A stretch of 64,000 nt of DNA from Flaccisagitta enflata (Eukaryota; Chaetognatha; Sagittoidea; Aphragmophora): assembly GCA_965153355.1 (NCBI GenBank), contig OZ231126.1, forward strand, positions 70,804,001 to 70,868,000. The letters are read 5' to 3'. Below are positions 35,045-47,150 of the stretch, piece after piece. Below the pieces are notes generated by a model. That model made no database searches and was not told the DNA's origin. It saw only the letters and a program-made list of their open reading frames with translations. Both the position numbers and the translations under genes were made by a program. The first letter of the stretch is position 1. Each line of letters begins with the position of its first letter.

Positions 35045-36745
35045 TTAGTCGCGTGCACGCGACTTCTATACCCGGCTTCGTCCGCCTGTCGGTTGGTCGG
35101 TTGGTCGGTCGGTTGATCGGTCACCATTTTACTTTTTTTATTCGTTTTATTCATATGTCATTTTAAGTCAATTATGATTTGAGTCACCAGACTATTCTTA
35201 AGTCATTTTAAGTCATTTTAAGTCATTTTTAAGTCACTTTAAGTCAAATTAAGTCATTTGAGTCATTATTGAATTTTAGTCAATTTAAGTCAATCTAGGT
35301 CATTTTAAGTCATTTTAAGTAAATTCAAGTCAATTTAAGTCAGTTTAACTCAGTATAAGTCAATTAAAAGCAGTATAAGTCAATTTAAGTCATTTTATGT
35401 CATTTTTTAATTTTAGTTTATTTAAGTCAATTTAGGTCATTTTAAGTCAATTTAACTCATTTAAGTCAGTATAAGTCAGTATAAGTCAATTTAAGTCAAT
35501 TTAAGTCATTTTATATCATTTCAGTCATTTTTTAAATTCGCGTAGTATAGTCATTGCACTTTTTATTTACATAATCATAGGTAATTATAGGTCATTATGC
35601 AATTTTGGGTAATCATAGGTCACTATAGGTCATTATGCAATTATAGGTAATCATAGGTCATTATAGGTAATCATAGGTCATTATAGGTTATTATAGGTCA
35701 TTATGTAATTATAGGTTATTAAGGGTAATTATAGGTTATTATGCAATTGTAGGTCATTATTGGTAATTATAGGTCAGTATATAATCATAGGTAAATATAG
35801 GTAATTATAGGTAATTATAGGTAATTATAGGTAATCATATGTATTTATAGGTAACTATAGGTCATTATGTAATTATAGGTAATCATAGGTCATTATACAT
35901 AACTATAGGTCATTATAGGTCATTATGCAATTTTAGGTCATTATTGGTAATTATATGTCATTATGTAATTACAGATAATTATAGGTAATTAAAGGTTATT
36001 ATAGATCATTATAAGTAATTATAGGTCATTATGTAATTATAGGTAATTATAGGTTATTAAAGGTAATAATAGGTAATTATAGGTCATTATGAAATTATGG
36101 GTAATTATAGGTAATCAAAGGTCATTAAAGGTAATTATAGGTCATCATGTAATTATAGGTAGTTATAGGTAATCATAGGTCATTATAAGTAATTATAGGT
36201 CATTATGCAATCATAGGTAATTATAGGTAATCATAGGTCATTATAGGTAATTATAGGTCATTATGCTATTATAGGAAATTATACTATGGTACACAGGTTA
36301 TTGTAGGTAATTATTGGTCCATATGTAATTATAGGTGATCACATGTCTTTATAGGTACTTATATATTAGTATCTAATTATGGGTAATTATAGGTAATTAT
36401 AGGTAATTGCAGGTCACAGGTAATATATATCATTATGTTATTGTGTAGGTAATTGGTGGTAATCGTTGCCATCATTATAGGTACTTATTGGTCCATGGTA
36501 ATTATAGGCATCATAGGTCTTTATAGTACCTTATAGGTCATTATTTAAATTGAGGTAATTATAGGTAATTATAGGTAATATAGGTACTATAGTATTATAG
36601 GTCATTATAGGCAATTATAGGTCAATAGGTAGTTAAAGTCATTATCATCATTACAGGAAATAACGTACTTATACAATTAGGCGATTACGTAATTAAGTGA
36701 GTCTCGCACGCGACTTATAGGTGTTGGCCTTGTTTCTGCAGTTTG
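35045..36745 (+). mobile_element. Long R1 element filled by two minisatellites
   Basis: The head AGTCGCGTGCACGCGACTTC with CGGTTGGTCGGTTGGTCGG repeats is at 35045-35150. A ~10 bp array (TTTAAGTCAT, 35155-35540) and an ~11 bp array (AATTATAGGTC, 35560-36655) follow. The tail CGCACGCGACTTATAGGTG then TTGGCCTTGTTTCTGCAG is at 36709-36746. The short terminal inverted repeat is AGTCGCGTGC / GCACGCGACT. No coding sequence. Confidence 0.8.
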
Positions 36746-37003
36746 TTGTTCAGACAGTGTAGAGTCAAAATTTAGACTGATTTATTTGTAAACATTCCCC
36801 TGGGTTGTAGGAATTTTTTCATAAAAAAAAACCCAGGTTCATGCCACTTTACTTTCTCTTGTTCTCCTCATTGTAAGTCCCCAGGCAGTTTAACCAGAAT
36901 TTCTCCCTCGTGACCCTGTAAACGTCGTCCTTTCCTTTCACCTCCTCGATTACCATCACTCCCATGTCTTCATCCTTGTCCTTCTTGCTTGAAATGGTAA
37001 GCC

Positions 37004-37051
<48 letters not shown>

Positions 37052-38630
37052 CTCTGCCTCTACAACGTATTTTAGACGCTGGCTCATTTATTGGTATTAT
37101 CTGTTATTGGCCCCCATTTCTTGCCTTTTGCCTTTCACCTTTTGGATCTCCTTTCCTTCTCAAAGTTAAAAGAAGAGGAAATCATAAAAACATATTTGTG
37201 CACATGTACAAGGGCGCACATAATGAAATGCACACTCACCGTCTGAACAATCGACCGAATAATAGATCAACAGACCGACATAGTAACAGGCTAAGTGAAT
37301 CATGCAGTCGCGTGTATGGCACTTTGGTTTGATAGACGGACGCACCCCCCCCCCCCACTGATGTCCGATATGATTCGAGCAAGGCAACTCCTTTGATATT
37401 TCCCAGTATTGGCGACAGTTTATCTCGGATTAAACATCAAAATTTAACAATTTTTTTGTTTTTAAGACTATTTAAGCGGCTTTTTGAATAAGGGTTAAAA
37501 GTGGGTTTAGGATTAAGGAGGGGTTGGGGATGGTTTGAGGGTTAGGATTGAGGGTTAGAGTAAAGGGTTGGTTGGGTTTTATGTATTACGGCCTAAAGCT
37601 ACTCGAATTAAAGCATTGAGCCGAGGATTCGGAAAAAAAATCGTGCAGGAAACCGTTCAAAATTTCTTTTTTTTTTTCTGGAAGAAATAGGAAGGAAAAC
37701 AACAAATAAATGAATATTAAATTTTGAATTTTAAATTTCAAATTTCAAATAAGAAGGAAAACAACAAATAAATGAATATTAAATTTCTTAGATGTTGCAC
37801 GAATAAAAATTTCCCAAATTTCAATATACAATTCTTGTCAAAAGGTGTCAGTTGTTTTCCAGTTCCGCATTTTCGTTCCCTTTGATTCCGTGAGAAATAA
37901 AGAGGGCAGTTTCTATTCTAAGTATAAATGACAAAATTAGATTGAACAAAAGAGCAATCGAGGGACTGACAATTTTTTAGATGATTCGAAAATTCGCTTT
38001 ATTCCTGGTGGCTGATTAGTCATCGATCTTTTCAGATCTCGTGACGATCCGCAGGTAAGGCAATTATTATGAGCATCAAGAAAGTGCCAGGTAAGTTGTA
38101 TGTGGAAGTCACTGTAGCTGAATTGCGGCATTACTTGGCATGGCATGGAATGGTATGAAAAGTTCACTAGATTTTCAAAAAGAACAACATATTTTTAACT
38201 CAGCGCATATTGTCTTCAGCAAAAAATTGACAAATTGGTTATCAACGCAATGTTTGGAATGTTGTTCAGAATATTTCAATAAAATGTTTCATCACTTAAT
38301 CATTATCACAGTCCTCATCAAATGAAAAAAAAATGGAATGCGCTCCATAGGAATGCTCAAGAAGAAACCTATACTCTTTGAGTGAAGGAATGGAAAAAGA
38401 GCGCTTGCGGGGCATATTCAACAACATACAACACAGATCGAAATTCAACATGAACAACTGGCTCACTTTTGAATCATGCCATCGCAAAGAAATTTGTTTA
38501 ATAACACGGGTCACAACTCACAAGTACACTCAAAATCACTTCTGCACTTGTGACAAGTTAAACAACCGACTAAAGGCAAGAAGCGCGAACGATTTCAAAC
38601 AAGTTCAAGACCGAAATATCTAGATCATTA
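36746..38630. other. Intergenic sequence upstream of gene A
   Basis: Contains a short (CT)n run (37009-37044) and a G-rich GGGTTAGG-like degenerate stretch (37498-37580). Frames at 36964-37332 and 38378-38623 show no domain and are not called. Confidence 0.4.
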
Positions 38631-39141
38631 CAGACGGGACACTAATTTTAGCGGAGGAGGGATCCAATTATTACATGCCCCCCCCCCCCTGCAGCTCATA
38701 TTTAGGGTGGAAATTAAAAAATCGCCACGGTGGCACCATTTCTATCTACCTAAGCTGTCAAGCGCCGCTGCAACTGTGGAAACTAATTGAACCATGTGCT
38801 AGCTGTAGGGGGTTATGTAACACTTCGGGTCCCTCCTCCGCTCTGATTAGGGTCCCGTCTGTAGATTCACTAAACTTAAGAAGGTTCATTCAAATCCAGA
38901 AGTCAAGATAAGCCCTTTCTTATCTAGTCTTGTGATCCTGAACACTCCCACCAATTTGTGTGACTCTTAAGAAATCGTAAGAAATAAAAAAAAAATCGAA
39001 TGAACAAAGAAAAAAGATACTCATCAAGCAAACAAGTACATACCTTTGCAAAAAACAAAGCTTACACACGCACAAATCCGGCATTTGATGAGTTTATCAA
39101 TCAATCAATCCATCTGTAAACCATACTCATCCTAAGGAAAT

Positions 39142-39714
39142 ATGCTTGTCGCTAATTTTAGACTGAAATCGACTGGCGTTGTATTATCGCTGTTATTGCT
39201 GCCTGTGGTCGCGCCGGTACTCCATCGAAATGCGGCGCCCGCCATTAAACCGGCGCCAGCAGAAGCGGCGTCGAATCCTTTCGACTTCCCCGGCGTTCTT
39301 CAACGCGCCTCCGCCGGCGCCCGCGAAGTAGCCGGCCAACGGACCCATGATTTCATGTTCAAGGATTTTTTCAATTTTACCGACGAGTCGTCCTTGGCTG
39401 CCGTCTTGAAGACGTTGTTGGTCTCCGGATCTTCCGTTGACGACAATGTCGGCGTGTCTAGAAATTGCAGCATGGCTTTGCGAATTGCACCATGGCTTTG
39501 CGTTACATTACCACAAACCCGACCGCCCTCTTCTATATGATCGACGCTTTTGGCAAGCCCCGTTCCGGCGTCTCCCAAGGAGCCTTGGCTTGGCCCGGAA
39601 GTTACGATCTCTGCGTGGACACTCTCAAAATGCGTCATTGCATGATGCCCTTTAATACCACCAAATTCCCGAAAACCCCAGAATTTGCGTCATATGCCAC
39701 GCCTGGTGCTTTTG
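39142..39714 (+). CDS. Gene A exon 1 (signal peptide and start of NRF domain)
   Basis: ATG at 39142 starts a hydrophobic signal segment. The frame holds to NCSMALR at 39483, then must switch to the frame that reads ALRYITTNPTALFYMIDAFG because of the duplication at 39463-39502. The donor is G|GTAAGA at 39715 (phase 1). Confidence 0.8.
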
Positions 39715-42700
39715 GTAAGATACCTTTTTTTTCAGTGGTCTAATTCATGACCGTATTTCAAAGATTATCAAAAGAATTATTTGTATATAACGCGACATGG
39801 GTGTGTAAAATTACTACGCGAACCAATAAGAACACAGCCACCAGTTGCGGACGGGTGGGCAGGGGCGGAAATGCGCGTTTTCCCACTTTTCAACTCGAGC
39901 GTGACAGACTGAGCGTGACGACGACGGACGGACGGACGTACGGACGGACGGACGGACGACGGACGACGGACGGACGACGGACAAAGCCTCTTATAGAGTT
40001 GCGTGTCTGCAACTGAAAAGCTGCACTTTCAGAACCATTAGAAAGAAAGGTTTTTTATTTGGCTCTTATCCGGCATTCGTTTAGAAATGGCACAAGAGAG
40101 AGAAAAAACATTGCCATTTTCAATTTTGAAGTTCTAATGAAATGAGAATTTTCCAAAATAAAGATTCACTTTGACAAATTGTAACTTATAACGGTTTGAG
40201 ATACAGACTAAGATTAGCCTAGAATAAATGAAAATTCAAAATTCTTTTCAACTACTTCAACAAAAACATATCAAAATGACTTTTTTACTCTTTCATTAAG
40301 CAACAATAGTCGCAAAAGCGCTAGGATGGTCATGTACCTGTTGCCCCTGTGAGTGTGTGTGGATGTGTGATGGTGAGAGGGGCAGGCCCCGAAGGGGCCG
40401 ATGACCTATTAGTTATTATTTGGAGGCTTTATGTTGGGACCTGTTTCAGAGGCTGCAATTTGAGCTTGGAGGCTGAAATTGGGGCCATGTGGCTAGATAT
40501 TTAGCCTCAAGGTTGGATTCTGGGCTTTGAGGCTAGAGGCTGCAATTTGAGCCTTGAGGCTGGATTTGAGGCTTTGAAGCTGGAATCTGAGGCTTGAAGC
40601 TGGAATATGAGCCTTCAGGTTGGAATTTGAGCCTCGAGGCTGGATTTTTGGCTTTAAGTCTAGATTTGAGGGATGAGGGGTGACAGAAGGAGGAGAGAGG
40701 GAAGAGAAAAGTGGAGAGGCTGGAGAGGCTGGATTCTGACTTTTAGGCTTAATTTGAGCCTTGAGGCTGGACTTTAAGCTGTGAGGCTGAATTTGAGGCT
40801 AGCAGCTGGAATTTGTCTCAAGGCTGGAAATTTGGAGCTCAAGGGTTGATGACTGAGCCTCAAAGCAGATTTGGCTTAAGGCTATTTAGGGGTGACGGAG
40901 AAGGAGAAGGAGGAGAAGAAGAAGGAGGAGAATTTTCTCCTGTGTGAAAGCATAGGTCATCGGCCCCTCAGAGGCCGCTGCCCAAAAGGATGTGACTGTT
41001 TTAGTCGCGAGCTATGCGACCCTACACCCCGCTATGTCGGTCCGTCGGTCAGTCCGTCGGTTGGTTGGTCTCCTGTATGGGCAGCGGCCCCAAAGGCTAT
41101 ATGAATATGGCTTTTATTTCTCTACAGTATGATTCTTTTGAAATGCAACATAAGAAACCTTTATATCTCTGCTCCTGAGTATCGTAGCAAGATGAGGATT
41201 GCACCATTGACAGAGCCAAAAAAACTATTTTTTCTATGTCTTTTCTGGGATGTCATGATGGCAATATGATGTATTCCTACTACCAAGCCAGTAAAAAACA
41301 CTGACATCTTCCACATCCCTTAATCGCTGTCTGATTCTGGCTTCAAAAAGATGAGAATGACTGCTCATCAAATACCTGGTGATCATGAGGTCAACTGAAT
41401 TGCCAACACAAATATTTTCTACAGAGTGTCCAGAAAATCACACGGAAGCCCCTTGATTGCCAGATTATTTGACTAACTGAACCTCCTCATTCTTTTTTGA
41501 GGGAGAATCAGACAGCCACTTTCTTAATTGACTTAGAGATGTCAAAGTTACTGGGATCGTGGTGGACATATGTCATGAGGCATTATGATATTAGAAAAAA
41601 CATAGAAAAAATAGTTTTTCATGCTTTATCCAATGGTGCAATCCACATCCTGCTACGATGCTCAGGAGTGGAGATATTATAGGTTTCTTATGTTGCATTC
41701 CAAAAGAATCATACTGTATTATTTCCCTATCTTATGTTCTCACTTCTTATTTTAGTATTACAAAACAAAATCTAAGTATTTCCACTGAACATGTTGTCAA
41801 TTGCACCTGCAATTCACATGTTTATCTACAGGAATGCTGTTTTCATGGGGCATTTGCGTGCCGATGCAATGCGACTCCGACGACGCGTTGTACCTGGCCA
41901 ACATCTGGGTCAAGAACGTCACCGCGAGCGCCGCCAAAGTGCCGGGACTCGACTTTCTCAGCGACTTGACTGTGGCGCCGGGAATCTGCAGGTCCAATTC
42001 CGATCCGGAGCCATCCTTCAACGCCGGAATGATTTTGTTTTTCTCCGTCATCGGCCTCATTGGATGGCTGACAGTCCTTGGCACGGCTTACGACTATTTC
42101 GTCGTCGAGTTGAAGCTGCTGGACAGAGTCAGTTGGTGGAGGAGAAGAGGCGACGTAAATGGCGACGGATTCGGATGGAAGAGGATGGACACTCCCGTCG
42201 AAAACGACGCCGTAATTGAAGCGGAGTTGAATGGCGCTATGGGAGGAGGAAGAGGAGGAGGAGGAGGAAGAAGGAGGAAGAAGGAGGAAGAAGCTGGAGA
42301 GCATATTCAAGTGAAAGGAGATGCAGCGTGGAGAGGAAGAAACGATTGGTTCGTCAAGTTGATCCTTTGCTTCTCCATGCTCACCAATGGGAGGAAGATA
42401 TTGGCGCTAGGTGATATGATTGTGACAGAGAGAGAATGAATGAATGGTTTAATACATGCTAGAGAATTGGTTCATGTCCAAGGAAGATGGCGTACTATCT
42501 AGGAAAAAAAGTTTGGAAGCACTTGGGTTTTATAGTAAGCTTTCCCCGTTACGCACTCTCAACTCATATACCTGATTGTTTTTGGTTATTTTTATAATCA
42601 TACAAACTAGAAAAAAAGAGAAAAACAATCATCAATCCAATTAAGGAGCCGCAAGTTTGGTTTGTTTATCACAACTGAGAGGTGGTTATGGTAAATAATT

Positions 42701-43195
42701 AAATATGGTAAATTTTTGTCATTTTGGCTGCAAAATTGGGCTACTTCTCTTTTTTGAAATCTGACTAAAAATCCATGAGATCATAAAACTAGAGCTTAAG
42801 AGCTAACCAGTGGTGCACTCCGCATGTTTTTATCATTTCTTGATAAATTTTGAGTGCAATTTAAAGATGGAAGAGAAGGAGGAAAAAAAATCATTTTTTC
42901 GCCATTTTTGAAAGAACATGATCAACTTCAAGCTAATGGCATTTCTAAACGGTTTGAGGCAAAGAGACGAGATTGCACTCAGATTGTAAATTTTTTGACG
43001 TAGATTAAAATGCCTATAAATTTTTCTTATTTATCTTAACGGGAAGTTGAGATATCCCTGTTTAAAGGTGCTTCCAACCTATTTCCTAGATTTCTTTTTC
43101 GTTTTTTGTGTTTTTTTCGCATTCCAAATTGGTTGCATTCTTCCTCGATTAGCTCTCTTGTTCGAGACCCTTGTCTTTTGTCTTCCCCGGTCTCG

Positions 43196-43262
<67 letters not shown>

Positions 43263-43632
43263 TAGATCATGGTGATATTGTTGTTGTCGTTGTCGAGGTT
43301 GTTGTGGTGTTGTCTTTTTCTTGATTCTTTTCGACATGTATTTGCTAGGGTCTTGCTTATCGTTGTTGTTGGTGTCGTTGTTGTTGTTGTTGAAAGACAA
43401 ACAGGCAGAGAGACCGGCAAAGAGACAGATAAATAGGAAAACGTAAGCCAGTAAAGAATAATCAGAGCTCAAAGACAGATAAACAGACAGAACGACGGAC
43501 TGTCAGACAGAAGGACTGGGAGACTGACAGACAGACTGACAGACAAAGTAAAAGGACAAACAGACAGACAGACAGATACAGACAGACAGACAAACAGACA
43601 GAGAACAGACAAACAGACTGACAGACAGACAG

Positions 43633-43703
<71 letters not shown>

Positions 43704-44415
43704 TGGCATACAAAGACAGAGGATGGAATAGCATTTTTTCACAGAGCCGGCGGTGGACAACATTGGTTGCATCAATGGAATTCGTTTTCTGTCTTTGACT
43801 TGGGTTATTCTCGGCCATGCCTATGCCTTCATCACTCCAGCCTGTACTAACGCATACTACCTCTACTCAAGTGTCATCAAAAGAGTCACTATCCAGGTAA
43901 TTATTGGCGTGGTAGAATGCAAAGGATTATCTCTTATCATTTTGAGGAATTTGAAAAGGGAACACAGGCCCTGCGCACCTCCATCATTTCTTTGAGTCCA
44001 ACGCCCGTAGAACAATGATTTGGCCATTCACGTTCCATACCAAAATGGTTAAGTCTATTTTGAAATTCCAAATTACTTTTCTTCGTCAGCCTATTATCAA
44101 TGGAACGTTTTCTGTGGATACGTTTTTCGTTCTGAGTGGATTACTCACTGCGTATCTCTTTTTCAAAAGATTCGCTGGCAAAGAACAAACCGTGCCGGAC
44201 AAAGTCAAAACGGTACACAACAGAGAAACAATTTTGAATGAATGTCATAGAGTCATAGTCATAAATCAAAAATCATTTTCTGATCCTTAAAGCACCTCAA
44301 TAAGAGGGCCTCATCTGTCTATCTATCAATTTATATGTCTGTCCATCTGTATATCTATCGATAGATCTATCTAATTTCCTATCCGATGGTTTGTATCCAT
44401 TTATTTATCTATCTG

Positions 44416-44497
<82 letters not shown>

Positions 44498-45193
44498 CAT
44501 CCATTTATCTATCGATCTCTCTATCTTTCTTTTATCTATCTATCCATCTATCTCACTTTCTATTGTAATTCCCAGGTTGCCAATATGTATTTGCACCGAT
44601 ATCTTCGCCTAACGCCTGCCTTGGCCCTTCTTATGGGTTTCCAACAATGTTTGCCCTTGTTATTGACCACGGGTCCATGGGCAGCCTCTGAACCATCTGC
44701 AACGGCGGCCTGCGCCAAATATTGGTGGTACAACATTTTGTACATCAACAATTTCAAGGATGAAGCTGGCCAATGTGTTGGTCATGTTTGGTATCTCGCC
44801 AACGACATGCAGTTCTTTATTTTGTCACCGATAATTCTTTACGCATTTCTGGTGAGTGTAACCTAAAGATGAACTCGGTTACGGCAGACTTTTTAAACGA
44901 ATGAAAAAATGAAGAAAAAAAAAAGAAAATGAATGAATGAATTATTGAATGAATGAATAAGTGATTGGATGACTGAAGGCATGAATGATGCAATGGTTAT
45001 CAATGACTGGAAGATAATAATCAAGTCACGTAGCCAGAGGCAAAGGGGGTGAAATGGAATGGCATAATGGTTTGTTGTTGTTGTTGTTATTTTTGTTGTT
45101 GTTTTTGTTGTTGTTTTTGTTGTTGTTGTTGCTGTACTTGTTGTTGCTGTTATTGTTGGTGTTGTTGTTGTTGAGCTGCTGTTGTTACAGCAG

Positions 45194-45237
<44 letters not shown>

Positions 45238-45342
45238 GCTGTTGTTGTCGTAGTCGTTGTTGTTGTTATCATTCAACTTTTATACTGATAATAACCACAT
45301 TGAGGATAATAATCATGATGAGGATGATGAGGATGATGATTC

Positions 45343-45380
<38 letters not shown>

Positions 45381-45596
45381 CATACTGTCATTTTTTTAAA
45401 AATCTTCAACAGTTGCTTTTTCTCTTCTTTCAGTATCACGAGGTGGTTGGATATGTGGTTGCTGCGCTATTTTGGTTGGGAAGTATGAGCTCCCTCATCG
45501 AACTTTCCATCGCAGACAAAGCTGGAATTCTCATACAAAATTTGGGCGAAGATTTTACGGATATCTACGTGAAGCCATGGACAAGAATGGGTACAC

Positions 45597-45630
<34 letters not shown>

Positions 45631-47083
45631 GGTGTTGTTGTTGTTGCTGCTGCTGTTGCTGTTGTTGTTGCCGTTGCTGCTGCTGTTGTTGCTGCTGCCG
45701 TTGTTGCTGCTGCTGCTGCTGTTGCTGTTGTTGTTGTTGTTGTTGTTGTTGTTGCTGTTGTTGTTGTTGTTGCTGTTGTTGTTGTTGCTGTTGTTGTTAG
45801 TGCTGTTTTTAGTGTTGTTGACGATGTTTTGGATTCTTTTATTAGTTTGTTTATATTGTTTTTTTTTTTCATTTTGTGTAGTTTTGTTTTCCTGTTGTTA
45901 CTCTCGTTTTTATTCGTTGTTGTGGTTTGCAGTTTTGATTTTCACTGGTACTTATGATGGCGCTAGTCAATGCCTTAGAGTCCCATACTCATGCCTGGAA
46001 TTAGATGTTGATGATAGCCAAAAAAGTACCTCCCTTTTGACTTTTCGTTCGACAGGTCCATACATCATCGGCGTGGTGACGGGTTATCTGCTTTACAAAT
46101 TCCGTAAAAATCAAACCAGAATACATTGGGCAATTGTGATAATTATGTGGGCTGTATGCACCGCCATGGGACTGGCTGTGGTTTACGGTTTAAGTGATTA
46201 TTACGCAAATCCCGGCCCCAAAAATGTACCGTCGACAGCTGAAGACGTCATTTATTTAACTTACTCGAGGTATTTCGTTCGAATTATTGTCTTTTTAATC
46301 GGGAGATTAAAAAGAGATTAAATGCACCCCTTTTTGGGCAGCGGCCCAGAAGTGGCTGATGACTCATGCTTTCACATAGAAATTTTCTCCTTCTTCTCCT
46401 TCTCCTTCTTCTTCTTCTCTGTCCACCCACCCTCGAGGCCCAAATCTTAGTCTCGAGGCTCAAATCCCAGCCTTGAGGCTCAATCCCCAGCCTAAGGGAT
46501 CAAATCCCAGTCTTGAGGGTCAAATCCCAGCCTCAATGCTGCTCAAACCAAAGCCTCAAAGCTCAAATCTCAGCCTCAAGGCTGAAACTTGCCTCCCAAG
46601 GCTCAAATCATAGTCTCGTGCTCCCATCTTAGCCTCAAGGCTCAAATCCCAGCCTCAGCTAAAGTCCCAGCCTTGAGGCTCAAATCCCAGCCTCAGGGCT
46701 CAAACCTTAAGGCCCCAAAAATAGCCTCCAGGCTCTGATTCAATCCGTGAGGTTCAAATAAAAACAGCATAGGTCATCGGTCCCTTCGCCGCTGCCCTAA
46801 CTACCTCAAACCCATAAACATTCACATAGGGGCAACGGGTACCGCTGACCATCTAACGCTTTTGCGACTATTGTATGTGGTTGTGATCGTGATCGTGATG
46901 GTCTGAAAACTCTCCATTAATAATAGTTTGTATTCACAGCAATGGTCTAGCACAGGTTAAATCAGTACAATGGCAAGGAGAAAAATAAATACACCGTTTT
47001 TAGATCGTTTCTCGGAACTTAATCTGTACTTTCTCTCTCTGGCTCTGTCTCTGGCTGTCTGTCTGTCTGTATGTCTGTCTGTC

Positions 47084-47150
<67 letters not shown>

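Noticed and set aside
36964-37332. 122-residue frame upstream of gene A
   Set aside because: Includes a (CT)n translation and ends in unsupported sequence; no domain and no splice evidence linking it to gene A.
41843-42310. 155-residue minus-strand frame opposite gene A exon 2
   Set aside because: Shadow of a real exon; the plus strand has homology to gene B and proper splice sites.
45257-46321. A 354-residue single open frame covering gene A exons 6-7
   Set aside because: It reads through GAT and GTT arrays as Asp and Leu runs; homology to gene B and GT/AG sites show these are introns.
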